Assembly: GCF_031846165.1 (NCBI RefSeq)
Contig: NZ_JAVRIE010000003.1
Coordinates: 62,001-126,000, forward strand
DNA: 64,000 nt
Reading direction: 5' to 3'
DNA from: Glaciecola blandensis
GTDB lineage: Bacteria; Pseudomonadota; Gammaproteobacteria; Enterobacterales; Alteromonadaceae
Position 1 is the stretch's first letter. Every line of letters starts with the position of its first letter. Below the pieces are notes generated by a model. The model was not told the origin of the DNA. It did not search any database and saw nothing but the letters and a program-made list of their open reading frames with translations. Below are positions 1 to 9,368 of this stretch, in pieces. The translations under genes and the position numbers were made by a program.

Positions 1-9
1 ACACTTCAT

Positions 10-291
10 ATGTATAAAAGAAAGTTATTCTTTATATTGTTACTGTTTTTAACTTCTAGCCTAGGCGCGTTTTCTGTAGGTAAAGTATTAACTCTTTTTA
101 CCTTTCATGCGCCTGTATTCTTTGAGCTTTCTTTTAAATTTGCTATTTTTGCAGCGATTTGGTGCGTGTTTGTGTTTGTGATATTCAAAGTTTTTCTGAA
201 AAATAACCATGCAGCCTTACATATCAAGTTTTTGATTGGGAAAGCAATGACACTTTTATTCAGCAAGCTGGCGAGATTTAGGAAGAGTTAG
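10..291 (+). CDS. hypothetical small membrane protein
   Basis: I do not recognise this 93-residue protein. It has a short basic N terminus (MYKRK), a hydrophobic stretch at about residues 5-30 and a second at about 38-62, then a basic tail ending in KLARFRKS, so it is probably a two-span inner-membrane protein. There is no clear Shine-Dalgarno in the 9 bases before the ATG, and the true upstream context lies outside the window. Its 3' end overlaps the 3' end of the convergent acyltransferase by 14 bases. It could be a small polysaccharide-locus accessory protein, or an overcalled ORF. Confidence 0.45.
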   Translation: MYKRKLFFILLLFLTSSLGAFSVGKVLTLFTFHAPVFFELSFKFAIFAAIWCVFVFVIFKVFLKNNHAALHIKFLIGKAMTLLFSKLARFRKS

Positions 292-1387
292 TTCTAGCTA
301 GGGTACTCTGTTTCCTTAAAGCTAGTTTGCGCATAGCAAATAGTGCAATAGTATTCGAAATCCGTGAAAATAAAGGTGATACAGCGCAAGTTAAAGCCAA
401 TACGACAATCGATTTTAAGATTCCATAGGCGATAGTTTTTTCCGGGAGGAAGTTTATAACTTCACTAACTTCCACCAAGTAAATACTGAGCGTATGTAGG
501 ATAAAAATAGAAAATGTATGCTTATCACAAAACTTCAAAAATGCATCAATTAGTGGAAGTTTTTTAACTAGATTAATAATGTATGGAATTAAAAGGTAAC
601 ATAGACAAACAGCCATTAAGCTTATCATCACATAATAGAAAGTTGGTGGGAAGTTATGGTCAGTCAAATCTATACTCACGCCAGCCCATACGTTCAGTAG
701 CGACAAGCTAACACAGACCAAAACTGTTAACGCCATGATACGATTTCTTGTGTTACCTGGTAAAGCAAAGCAATATGCACCAAAAATATAAAAGATGCTT
801 TGTATCATTGGTTTGTATAGATCATTCCCAAACAATCTTATTTGTAATGAATCTGGATATATTTGTTGATACAAACTAAACCCGATAAAAATAACAACGA
901 GTACTAAAACGATTATCGGTTTTCTTGTCAATAGAACGAAATACAATGGAGAGATTATTGATATCAAAAGCAAGGCGTTCAAAAACCAAACTTGACCGAC
1001 TGGGAAAGGCCGGATGTCCATAATCGGTCTGATTTGAAGCCAATAGTTCAGCTTTGTTAAATTAAAGTCTGGGAATGTACCATTTTGGCTTAAGTAAACT
1101 ATTAGACAAATAAAACACAATAGATAGTATGGAATCAGAAGATTGACTACACGCTTACCATAGTATTCTTTTAAAGAAAACGTTCGGTTAAAGCTGATAC
1201 GAGAAACAGCCCCTGATAGGAAAAAAAACAAAGGAACAACGATATACAGATAAGAGGAGAATGGAACATAGAACCAGAAGCCACCTATATGACCAAAGAC
1301 TATAGCAATGATTGCAAAAGCCCTTAAGTATGAAATTTTTTGGCTATCTTCGGCGCTAATAATACTCGATACTGCTGAGCTTTTCAT
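278..1387 (-). CDS. acyltransferase 3 family membrane protein
   Basis: This is probably an integral-membrane O-acyltransferase that transfers acetyl or another acyl group to a glycan. The N terminus carries the family signature: SYLRAFAIIAIVFGHIGG at about residues 19-36, whose His is the expected catalytic residue, followed by the PLFFFLSGAVSR segment. About ten hydrophobic spans follow to residue 345. At 369 residues it is a usual length for the membrane-only form with no SGNH domain. It is encoded near two sulfotransferases and many glycosyltransferases, so a locus polysaccharide is the likely acceptor. The substrate cannot be read from sequence. Confidence 0.8.
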   Translation of the reverse strand: MKSSAVSSIISAEDSQKISYLRAFAIIAIVFGHIGGFWFYVPFSSYLYIVVPLFFFLSGAVSRISFNRTFSLKEYYGKRVVNLLIPYYLLCFICLIVYLSQNGTFPDFNLTKLNYWLQIRPIMDIRPFPVGQVWFLNALLLISIISPLYFVLLTRKPIIVLVLVVIFIGFSLYQQIYPDSLQIRLFGNDLYKPMIQSIFYIFGAYCFALPGNTRNRIMALTVLVCVSLSLLNVWAGVSIDLTDHNFPPTFYYVMISLMAVCLCYLLIPYIINLVKKLPLIDAFLKFCDKHTFSIFILHTLSIYLVEVSEVINFLPEKTIAYGILKSIVVLALTCAVSPLFSRISNTIALFAMRKLALRKQSTLARTNSS

Positions 1388-1590
1388 GACTTCACCCTCT
1401 CCTTAGGTATCCATCTATTCAATTTGTATAATACATATGAAAGCAAAAACAACGCTTTACTCTATCCAATTAAAAGACATTATTCCTTAATGGCTAAAAA
1501 TTAATAGAAACTAGCTAGTTACATTTTTTTAACAATCTAACATTGTTAACTTTTATGAGTCAATAGCTTTAAAATAAAAATCAATTATGG

Positions 1591-2358
1591 TCAGCTCTCG
1601 CTTATTGCCTTAAGCTCCTTATCAATATCAATGAGCTTGTTTCTGTAAAACCAACAAACTAGGCGGGTTTTCCAGTTAAACTTACCATCCCGCTTGGTTA
1701 AACTAGGTTTATATATAGAATTGATTGGTTCGGGAGTTAGTTTCGTTCTAAATTTAGCATTGATTGCCTGAACACAATGACCGGAATTTTTAATAAAGAA
1801 TGAATCATTAAATAGCAAACTATGCTCTTGATTGCGCTTATAAAACTTAATAATGCATTCGTTGTATTTTATCCATGCTTTAGCCGCGAGCCAGGGTTGT
1901 CTTCTTATTTCCTTATCTGTTGCTCTTCTTATCAGTGAGTCGATTACCTCTCTATAATCTCTGTACAGCAAGAGATGCTTTGCGTCGGGAAATAACCCAG
2001 ACAAGGGTTGAATGAAAAGGCAGTTTCTGGGGTCTTTAAAGCCATATACAGAACCAAAACTTTCCAACGATTTAGCTTCTTCTAGTAGAACTTTTTTTGC
2101 GCTCTCTGCATATGATGCTTGCTCAGGACAATTAAATAGATTCCGATTTTGTTCAACTATGATCGATTGATGGAGTTGAACAATAGACTTATTTTCGAAA
2201 TAACCATCTTGATTGTCCTTATGTGCTCCTAAAAGATTGTCTCCTAGAGCTATTCCGCACAGCTGGAGATATTGAGTGACTAGGGAAGTAGCTGACCGGT
2301 GCATACCGCTTATAATAACGAACTGACTTTGTGTCTCAATTCCTTTTGCCTGATTCAC
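1591..2358 (-). CDS. sulfotransferase family protein
   Basis: A 255-residue cytoplasmic PAPS-dependent sulfotransferase-like protein. Near the N terminus is the 5'-phosphosulfate-binding loop, ISGMHRSATSLV, at about residues 16-27. A second conserved block follows: YGFKDPRNCLF at about 105-115, then LLLYRDYREVIDSL at about 128-141, matching the 3'-phosphate-binding region. It starts at GTG, with an AAAGG-type ribosome site upstream. It is divergent from the GT4 gene at 2494 and separated by about 200 bases from the acyltransferase downstream. The likely acceptor is a glycan of this locus, by context only. Confidence 0.72.
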   Translation of the reverse strand: MNQAKGIETQSQFVIISGMHRSATSLVTQYLQLCGIALGDNLLGAHKDNQDGYFENKSIVQLHQSIIVEQNRNLFNCPEQASYAESAKKVLLEEAKSLESFGSVYGFKDPRNCLFIQPLSGLFPDAKHLLLYRDYREVIDSLIRRATDKEIRRQPWLAAKAWIKYNECIIKFYKRNQEHSLLFNDSFFIKNSGHCVQAINAKFRTKLTPEPINSIYKPSLTKRDGKFNWKTRLVCWFYRNKLIDIDKELKAISES

Positions 2359-2493
2359 TTTGAAATATAACCTTTGTTTCTATTTAACGAGACTCGCACT
2401 AATACATAGAAGTTATCATCAAAGCTATTTCATGTATACTTAAACGCACACAGGGATCGCAGTTATCCGTTGAAATGAGCTGTAAAAGTTAGG

Positions 2494-3597
2494 ATGGAAT
2501 GGAATATGGTCAATATAGCTATCGTTCATAGTGTTGCAAAAATCGGTGGAGCCGAGAGAGTATCGCAGATGTTGCTAGGGAATATTGATACTAAACGGTT
2601 TAATTGTGTTCTGATTACGCCTGAGCAAGGACCTTTAACAGATTGGGCTAAGGAAATGGGTATTTCCCATACGCAAATAGACTTGAATCAACCTGGTATC
2701 TCTAATTTTTTTGAAAGCATTAAGCAAGCTTTTAGTCTCAGTCGTTATTTACTAAAAAACAAAATTGATATTGTTCATACTGCGGACCCATACTGTACCC
2801 GAGCTTGTGTTGTCGGAGCTTTACTAGCAGGAGCAAAGGTGGTATCACACTTTCACTTCCCTTTCGAAAAATCTCATTTAGCTTGGTTACTGCGACGTCT
2901 TCCAAAACCATCAGCAAGCGTATTCTGTAGCCAAGACCTAAACGATGAGGTTGGTACACATTTAAAAGAACTAGTTCCCGAAATGACTCTCCATACTATA
3001 CATAATGGAGTTGATGTTGAACGGTTTTGTCCAACAAACCGTGTAGGTAGTGAAACACTTAGTATTGGTATCGTTGCAAATTTGCAGAAACGTAAAGGTC
3101 ATGATGAGTTCTTAGAGATGGCCTCGTTGCTTAGCAAGAAATATGCATCATTGGAGTTTCATATTATTGGTGGAGATATTCTTGAAGAACCGCGAGAACA
3201 TTATTTGAAAAGCAAGGCGAAAGACCTTGAAGTCGATGATATTGTGACGTTTCACGGTCAAGTTTCTGATGTGTTGGCATTGTTGGACAGCTTGGATATA
3301 GTTGTTTGTGCTTCTCACAAAGAAGCATTTCCTATTGCGATACTAGAGGCAATGGCGATGCAGAAAGCGATTGTGAGTACTGATGTAAATGGCATTCCAG
3401 AAGCAATTGAAGACAATGTTTCTGGGCTATTAACATCACCTTTTATTCCTGATGAACTTGCACAAAAGGTGAGCTTATTGATAGACGATCCAGCGTTTAG
3501 ATATCAGTTGGCAAAGAATGCTCGTAACAGAGTAGTTGAGCAGTTCAATAAAGAGACTTTTGTTAGGAAATTTGAAAACTTTTACCTCAATGTTTAA
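2494..3597 (+). CDS. glycosyltransferase family 4 (GT-B fold)
   Basis: A retaining GT4 glycosyltransferase of 367 residues. The N-terminal acceptor domain begins IAIVHSVAKIGGAERV, the usual glycine-rich start of GT4 enzymes. The C-terminal donor domain carries the EX7E-type motif in HKEAFPIAILEAMAM at about residues 273-287, followed by a VNGIPEAI loop. An in-frame ATG at 2506, preceded by GGAATGG, is an equally good start and would remove four residues. It is the only plus-strand gene in the first 18 kb apart from the small ORF at the window edge, lying between minus-strand sulfotransferase and acyltransferase genes, so it must have its own promoter. Donor and acceptor sugars are unknown. 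Confidence 0.85.
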   Translation: MEWNMVNIAIVHSVAKIGGAERVSQMLLGNIDTKRFNCVLITPEQGPLTDWAKEMGISHTQIDLNQPGISNFFESIKQAFSLSRYLLKNKIDIVHTADPYCTRACVVGALLAGAKVVSHFHFPFEKSHLAWLLRRLPKPSASVFCSQDLNDEVGTHLKELVPEMTLHTIHNGVDVERFCPTNRVGSETLSIGIVANLQKRKGHDEFLEMASLLSKKYASLEFHIIGGDILEEPREHYLKSKAKDLEVDDIVTFHGQVSDVLALLDSLDIVVCASHKEAFPIAILEAMAMQKAIVSTDVNGIPEAIEDNVSGLLTSPFIPDELAQKVSLLIDDPAFRYQLAKNARNRVVEQFNKETFVRKFENFYLNV

Positions 3598-3625
3598 GAT
3601 TAATTTAGTTTTCGACTACAGGTTT

Positions 3626-5536
3626 TCATTTATCTAAAAGCTCTAACAGTACTGGGCCAATAATGTTCGTACTCACGAATATAGATCCTTTGGCCGTCAA
3701 ATGACCATAGTCATATATTATTGGCGTATTTTGGTTATCTATTTTGACTAGACAGCCTTGTTGGTTGCAAAGGTAATCAGTTAACGAAACAAAAATAATG
3801 TTCTTGTCACGATATTTTGCGTGTAAGTTTGCACCATTGATTAACGTGCTTTCATCAAAAGTAGGATCATCTATTCTTTTAATTGAGGGCGAGAAATACT
3901 TTTTCGCTATAAGCTTGGTTAATGAGACATTCCATTGAGGCGTAGGTCCAACTAATAGGACTTTTGTTGATAGATCATGCTTATCTAAGAAGGCTAATAT
4001 TTCTGTATACTCATTTAATGTATGCTTATTTCTTTGAGCAAGGACGATGACACTTGGCTTAATTTCGAGTATCTTTTTTCGTGCAAACTCATTTGATAAA
4101 TTACAAGCTATTTTAAATTCACCTTTTAAGTCATGGTCACCGTTGACCATTGGTGGACAGCTGGAGCTAGTAACTTGGTTAAATACTGTATCTTTTGGTA
4201 GCACCTGTCTGATACCAAAAGATAAAGCTTGAGCATGCGAATCACCCCAGAGAAAAACTCCACCAAAACCACCGAGTGCACAATCGGCGATCCCACTTTC
4301 GACTCTTGCTGTGTCGTTACTAGTGTCTAAGAAATTACATTCGTCTCGAATTTTCGACTTGTGCTCAGCTGAAACATAGTTAAACGTTAAATATTTCTCT
4401 TGGTAGGATGCACTTTCTCCCAGCAAGTTCTGCCTCACTCCAACGTCCCCGCCAGAAGTAAACAAAGTGAAGCTTATTAAACATATAACGCCAGCATATA
4501 AAAATACAATCGATCTAAATTTTGTACGCCATACTCGACGGTTTTCTACTATTGAGTAGGAAGCATACCCTAAGGTAATCGACAACATTGCAACTACGAT
4601 AGCCTTTACGCTTGTGTAGCCAGTCTCATACATATAAACGACTAGAGGCCAATGCCAAAGGTAAATTGAATATGACCATAAGCCTAGCTTTTGTAATATC
4701 ACATTTTGAGAAAAACGACTTTTTTGGTAGTTTGAAATTAGTACTAGTGCGCATCCAATAGTTGGAAAAAGGGCCCAAAAACCTGGCCACATAGTGCTTT
4801 CAGAGAACAAGAAGAAACTAGTAACTATGAGGGCTACACCTAAGTATTGAGTAATAATTGGAAATCTCAGCAAAAGTGCATTTGAACTATTTTGATGTTG
4901 AAGATAAAAGTAGCAGATCCCGCCTAGCATCATTTCGTACGCTCTCGCAGGGAGTAAGAAATATGCAGCATCTGGCGAATGTATAGTAAGGTAAATAGAT
5001 ATGCTTAAGGCGATACATGTGCAAACTACGAAAGTAAGAAAAACTTTGATTGCTGAGAATAGTTGATTTAGAGCCAACAGTAAAAATGGAAAAAGCATAT
5101 AAAATTGCCATTCCACTGATAGTGACCAAGTATGAAGTAACCAGTTATCATAGGCTCCAGAAGTGAAGTAACCCACCTCCATCCAATAAAAAACATTTGA
5201 ATAAAACAATGCAGAAGAAAGCGCATTCTCTGCTAATTTAAAATATTCGGTTGTAGGCAAGTAAAACCAACCTGCTATCATCAAAGACCCTGACAATACG
5301 AGTAACGCAGGAACTATTCTCGCAAAGCGAGAGTGCATGAAGTCTATGTAAGAAAATGAACCCTTATTTAATCTGCTTGAAATTATAGCTGTCATCAAAT
5401 AACCAGAAATGACAAAGAAAACATCAACTCCAGCAAAGCCAGAGGGAAGGTAATCCCGATTTATATGAAATATCAACACGCCTATTACCGAAAGAGCGCG
5501 GAGTGCGTTGATGTCATATCTAAAGTTTGAATTCAA
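3626..5536 (-). CDS. acyltransferase 3 with C-terminal SGNH domain (OafA/YrhL type)
   Basis: A two-domain O-acyltransferase of 636 residues, a usual length for the OafA class. Residues 1 to about 355 form the multi-span acyltransferase-3 domain, with the RALSVIGVLIFHINR catalytic-His block at about 13-27 and VDVFFVISGYLM after it. The C-terminal periplasmic SGNH hydrolase-like domain shows block I as WGDSHAQAL (about residues 426-434) and a late DYGHLTAKGS block bearing the second catalytic His. The start is TTG, with no good ribosome site; no better in-frame start precedes the conserved DINALRAL block. It probably O-acetylates a surface polysaccharide. Confidence 0.85.
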   Translation of the reverse strand: MNSNFRYDINALRALSVIGVLIFHINRDYLPSGFAGVDVFFVISGYLMTAIISSRLNKGSFSYIDFMHSRFARIVPALLVLSGSLMIAGWFYLPTTEYFKLAENALSSALFYSNVFYWMEVGYFTSGAYDNWLLHTWSLSVEWQFYMLFPFLLLALNQLFSAIKVFLTFVVCTCIALSISIYLTIHSPDAAYFLLPARAYEMMLGGICYFYLQHQNSSNALLLRFPIITQYLGVALIVTSFFLFSESTMWPGFWALFPTIGCALVLISNYQKSRFSQNVILQKLGLWSYSIYLWHWPLVVYMYETGYTSVKAIVVAMLSITLGYASYSIVENRRVWRTKFRSIVFLYAGVICLISFTLFTSGGDVGVRQNLLGESASYQEKYLTFNYVSAEHKSKIRDECNFLDTSNDTARVESGIADCALGGFGGVFLWGDSHAQALSFGIRQVLPKDTVFNQVTSSSCPPMVNGDHDLKGEFKIACNLSNEFARKKILEIKPSVIVLAQRNKHTLNEYTEILAFLDKHDLSTKVLLVGPTPQWNVSLTKLIAKKYFSPSIKRIDDPTFDESTLINGANLHAKYRDKNIIFVSLTDYLCNQQGCLVKIDNQNTPIIYDYGHLTAKGSIFVSTNIIGPVLLELLDK

Positions 5537-5615
5537 TGTAAGGACCGAATATTAATTGGTTTAAGATCGCAATTTATGAATGGTGAATTCCTAAACTACC
5601 CTGTAATACATATTG

Positions 5616-6503
5616 TCAGCTTTGATTAGCTTTAAAAAATTTTTTAATTGCATCTTTGGTCCTAAATCTACGCCACTTATACTGCAACTGTATTTCACCG
5701 ATAATAGCTTGGTGAACTTTGTAATACGCTTTTTGCAGAGATGAAAGGCTTATAGGTTCACCAACTCTTTCATAACCAAATTCATCTAGTAGGTCGCCAG
5801 CTACGTGCTCTATTACACTAATCTCATGTCGACTAAGCTTTTGTTGCCACTTTTTGGTAAGAACAACGTCAGGCTTTTTAAACGTGTGACGGTTTTCCTT
5901 CTTGATTTCGTAGTAGCTTTCCTGCTTGTTGTAATTCAACATTTCGGGATCAAATTCTATATCTAAGAAAGTGCATGCCTCTCTCATTGATGACTCAAGG
6001 TCTTTAACCATGTCTTCAAACTTTATAAAAAAGAAGTTCTCGGGCATTGTCGCCATAAATTCCAGTTGCTGCTTCACTTCTTTTCGCCATCGCTGAGCGC
6101 CAGTGTAAGCGTTGGTGCCAAGTCCCCATTTGTTTTCAATATAGGAGTTAGCCACACCTCTACCATCTCGCAGAATGATAATGAACTTTGAATGAGGTAG
6201 GAATTTTCGGAGGACGTCAATGTGTTCGGTAAGTTGTGGATCTTTCAGTCCCCATATTTTGCAACCTTCACTCAACAAGTTATCCACATTGATGTTGTCA
6301 TGCCTAATAAGCTCAGCTTTTATTTTGTCAATGATTTTTTGCGGTTCTTGTTCACCATCGAAAATAAGCGGTAGTTCAGCTTCATTCTGTACAAAAATAT
6401 CCTTGTGAGCCGAAAGTATTCGAGTCAATAGGGTTGTTCCAGAACGCTGTGTTCCCATTACGAATAGGGGCCACGTAGCATGTGCAGAGTTTTCATTTGT
6501 CAT
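5616..6503 (-). CDS. sulfotransferase family protein
   Basis: The second sulfotransferase of the locus, 295 residues. The PAPS-binding loop is FVMGTQRSGTTLLTRIL at about residues 14-30, and the 3'-phosphate-binding strand-loop is FIIILRDGRGVANSYIE at about 107-123. Family members of this type act on carbohydrates or proteins; here the surrounding glycosyltransferases favour a polysaccharide. It lies 9 bases downstream of the GT2 gene on the same strand and so is probably cotranscribed with it. It is divergent in sequence from the sulfotransferase at 1591, so the two probably sulfate different positions. Confidence 0.78.
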   Translation of the reverse strand: MTNENSAHATWPLFVMGTQRSGTTLLTRILSAHKDIFVQNEAELPLIFDGEQEPQKIIDKIKAELIRHDNINVDNLLSEGCKIWGLKDPQLTEHIDVLRKFLPHSKFIIILRDGRGVANSYIENKWGLGTNAYTGAQRWRKEVKQQLEFMATMPENFFFIKFEDMVKDLESSMREACTFLDIEFDPEMLNYNKQESYYEIKKENRHTFKKPDVVLTKKWQQKLSRHEISVIEHVAGDLLDEFGYERVGEPISLSSLQKAYYKVHQAIIGEIQLQYKWRRFRTKDAIKKFFKANQS

Positions 6504-6512
6504 GAGGGGACC

Positions 6513-7367
6513 TTATTTTACGACAATTTTCTTGTTTAGGCGTTTTACTATCCTACTTTTTAGAAAGGGATTAAGCTTTACTACACCATTTTCGATATCT
6601 GTCAGTATCTTGTTATTTATTTCGCTTAATTCACGTGGCCATTCTAAAAAGCTCATTTTTTCTAGATGGCTTTGTTGAAGTTGGCCTGTTTTATACCTTG
6701 CAATTCGACTTATATATAACTTTATATCGTCCAGCTTAAAATAGCTTAATTTGGAAAATAAGTATCCACAGTTAGTATCGAAAGTAACTCTTTCATTTAT
6801 TGGCGCATCGATATCTTTTATATCACGTTTAACAGCTTTGGTGATTGCTGAATCTATCCAACCCAAGCCAATAGGAAGGTAAAACTCTTTTTCTCGAACG
6901 ATCTCCAAAAAGGAGCGCTTTAGACCATAGCAATTGCCAAAGAGCAAATGGTATTCAGTTACCATCTTTCTGTATTGTTCTATATTTCTGCCTGAGAAAG
7001 GGAGTCCTGCAATTGCAGATGCATTTGGACTAGAAGTTAATTTTTGGGCCATTTGACTGAACGCATTCTTTGTAAACTGAACATCTGCATCTGTAAAAAA
7101 ATGCACTTCTTCATCACCAGAGATTGAATGAATATATTCATTCCAAGCATTACACTTATCACCAATCGAAAGCTCTACTATTTTCAATTTTGGGAACTTA
7201 CCACTAACAACAAAACTTTGAAGTATAGGGACAGTGTTATCGGTACAGCCGTTTGCAATGACAATAAGGTTTACTAAGTCTTGGTCTACGTTTTCATATA
7301 TGCTTGATACCGAGCGTTCGATGTTTTTCTCTTCGTTATATGCAAACATTACAATTGAGTATTGCAC
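6513..7367 (-). CDS. glycosyltransferase family 2
   Basis: A 284-residue inverting GT-A type glycosyltransferase. The N terminus, YSIVMFAYNEEKNIERSV, is the typical GT2 nucleotide-binding start, and a DxD-like metal site occurs as FFTDADVQF at about residues 90-98. No membrane spans are evident, so it is a cytoplasmic or peripheral enzyme. The start is GTG. The gene lies 5 bases downstream of the transglutaminase-like gene and 9 upstream of a sulfotransferase, within one minus-strand run. The sugar transferred is unknown. Confidence 0.8.
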   Translation of the reverse strand: MQYSIVMFAYNEEKNIERSVSSIYENVDQDLVNLIVIANGCTDNTVPILQSFVVSGKFPKLKIVELSIGDKCNAWNEYIHSISGDEEVHFFTDADVQFTKNAFSQMAQKLTSSPNASAIAGLPFSGRNIEQYRKMVTEYHLLFGNCYGLKRSFLEIVREKEFYLPIGLGWIDSAITKAVKRDIKDIDAPINERVTFDTNCGYLFSKLSYFKLDDIKLYISRIARYKTGQLQQSHLEKMSFLEWPRELSEINNKILTDIENGVVKLNPFLKSRIVKRLNKKIVVK

Positions 7368-7372
7368 AGTTA

Positions 7373-8194
7373 TTATTCCTTTTTGCTCTTGTTAGTACTC
7401 AAAAACACAACCAAAACAAACAGTACCCCAATTACAGGAAAAAACCATTTGCCGAAATAGGCGAACTTTTCAAAGTAAAACTTATTCGTTATTAGATGCT
7501 TTGGGCCGTCCCAAATACTGTATGATTTAGTATATTCATTAACTAAAAAACGCTCTTCGTTGTTTGAGTAGCCTTGTTGAGAATAGAGGCCTTTTGTAGC
7601 TGCTCTTTGTGTATTAATTTTTTCCAGCGAATGCGGAATGACTACCCCGAAATCAGGATCAAAAACCAACTGTGTTTTGTCAAACTCAGCGGCCACTACG
7701 ACATGACCGGGAAAAGTGACAATTTTATTGTCTATACCGTGTTTGCTTAATAGTTGACTCATTAAAATAGAGGCGTCACCACAAATACCAATACCACGTT
7801 CCATGCTTTTTTGGGGGTTTGAAAAATGATAACGCTCGTATTCAGGTATTCCAGAGTACCTTCCCATAAAATGCAAAATCCAGTTTTCCCACAATGGTAC
7901 AAGTTGATGAAATGCTGAAGGATTATAAACTTCCCAATCAACATGGGCCGTGCCTTCAGAAATCACTGTTGTTAGCCTTTTTGCGTATTCTAGGTCAGAT
8001 TCATTTTCTACTTTCTTAACAGCCTTAAAATACTCTTTTTTGCTGAGTAATAAGTCCCGCTCCCCAAAACGAAGAAACTCGGGAGACAAATTGTCAGGTC
8101 GCAACTCTTTAGTTAGACCATAAAAATTTATCGCTAGTAGCGCAGCACTGGCAAACAAAACTAAAGTAAGAACTAATTTAATTGTAAATTTCAT
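7373..8194 (-). CDS. transglutaminase-like (cysteine peptidase fold) membrane protein
   Basis: A 273-residue protein with an N-terminal membrane anchor (about residues 5-25), an exported transglutaminase-like core and a second hydrophobic span near the C terminus (about 245-265). The Cys-His-Asp triad can be seen: Cys138 in GIGICGDAS, His164 in FPGHVVVAA and Asp179 in VFDPDFG. Proteins of this fold can be peptidases, amidases or crosslinking enzymes; nothing here says which. It sits tightly between a GT4 and a GT2 gene, so it is likely to work with the same glycan or on a protein that carries it. Its function in the locus is open. Confidence 0.7.
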   Translation of the reverse strand: MKFTIKLVLTLVLFASAALLAINFYGLTKELRPDNLSPEFLRFGERDLLLSKKEYFKAVKKVENESDLEYAKRLTTVISEGTAHVDWEVYNPSAFHQLVPLWENWILHFMGRYSGIPEYERYHFSNPQKSMERGIGICGDASILMSQLLSKHGIDNKIVTFPGHVVVAAEFDKTQLVFDPDFGVVIPHSLEKINTQRAATKGLYSQQGYSNNEERFLVNEYTKSYSIWDGPKHLITNKFYFEKFAYFGKWFFPVIGVLFVLVVFLSTNKSKKE

Positions 8195-8225
8195 TTATCT
8201 GTCATCATTTCAATGTCACGGCCTA

Positions 8226-9368
8226 TCACCTTGAGTCACCGCTATATATGGCATTATATTGTTTTGACATATGTTCCACATCAAATTTATCAGTAAACAC
8301 TGTTTTTGCATTGCTACCATAGTCTGCAAGTAAGTCTCTATTGGATACTAAACGCAGCATAGCGTTTTGAAACTCACTACTGTTATCGTTCTCAGTGACT
8401 AAGCCCGTTTGTTCGTGAAGTACTATTTCTTTATTGCCGCCAGCGTCAGTAACTACACATGGTTTTCCTAGCGACATTGCTTCTAGTATCGTCATTGAGG
8501 TACCTTCACTTAAACTTGAAAGTAAAAATACGTCAAACATTGCCAAGTACGCTTTAGGGTAGGGAATATAACCAGGTAAAACAACAGAATCCGCAATACC
8601 AAGTATTTGTATTTGCTTTTTGAGTTCCTCCATTAATTCGCCATCGCCCACGATGAATAATTTAGCGTTTTTATGCTGTGCCAAGAGTCCTGCAAATGCA
8701 TTCAGCATCATTTTGTGATTTTTAATTGGATCAAGCCTTGCCACTGTGCCAAATACGACATCATCATCTGTGATATTGTATTGTTTTCGTAAACTTTCTA
8801 TTTCAGCTAAATCAAGCTCGAGCGCACGAATGCCGTTGTACACCACGTCGATGTTGCTGCGCTTTAAGAATTCATATTCCACTAATGCTTCTTTCGTCGC
8901 CTCAGAAATAGCCGTAATACGGTCTGTCATCATTGAGAGAATAGGATTAACGAAGCGTCGTTTCCAACTACTCACATCAGGGTAAAAACGGCCATGTTCA
9001 GTGAAAATTACTTTCGTCGATAGGCCCAATACTGCCAATGTGCCGTAAACCCAGGGTGTATATTGGTGACAATGAATGATATCAATTTTATGGGCTCTGA
9101 CATGCTTTCTAATTGCAGTTATCAACGAACGGTCGAACCCGTCCACTCTTGCTTTGGAGTGAATACTATAACCTTCGCCCTGTAAGTCTTTACCCCAAGG
9201 ACCAATAGGTTCTTCAATGCAGAAAATTGACATTTCAACACAACCATCATTATTACCTTCAATGATATTTTTTATCACCATTTCTGTACCGCCTATGCGC
9301 ATGTCATAAGTAATATGCAGTACTTTTTTCTTGGTTGCCTGAGTGTTAGTAAGTTTGGTCTGTTCCAA
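8226..9368 (-). CDS. glycosyltransferase family 4
   Basis: A 380-residue GT-B glycosyltransferase. It has the GT4 glycine-rich start VLHITYDMRIGGTEMVIKN and a donor-site EX7E motif in LSEGTSMTILEAMSLGKPCV (about residues 288-307). A TTG start, directly abutting the stop codon of the upstream FemAB gene, gives the full frame; no strong ribosome site is seen, which suggests translational coupling. It is part of the minus-strand exopolysaccharide run. Proteins of this type are common in exosortase-linked loci, but specificity cannot be inferred. Confidence 0.83.
   Translation of the reverse strand: MEQTKLTNTQATKKKVLHITYDMRIGGTEMVIKNIIEGNNDGCVEMSIFCIEEPIGPWGKDLQGEGYSIHSKARVDGFDRSLITAIRKHVRAHKIDIIHCHQYTPWVYGTLAVLGLSTKVIFTEHGRFYPDVSSWKRRFVNPILSMMTDRITAISEATKEALVEYEFLKRSNIDVVYNGIRALELDLAEIESLRKQYNITDDDVVFGTVARLDPIKNHKMMLNAFAGLLAQHKNAKLFIVGDGELMEELKKQIQILGIADSVVLPGYIPYPKAYLAMFDVFLLSSLSEGTSMTILEAMSLGKPCVVTDAGGNKEIVLHEQTGLVTENDNSSEFQNAMLRLVSNRDLLADYGSNAKTVFTDKFDVEHMSKQYNAIYSGDSR

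Noticed and set aside
1529..1549. TTAACAAT-CTAAC-ATTGTTAA inverted repeat as terminator of the sulfotransferase gene
   Set aside because: The T-run is on the wrong side for the minus-strand gene and the stem is AT-only. It might be an operator but nothing supports it.
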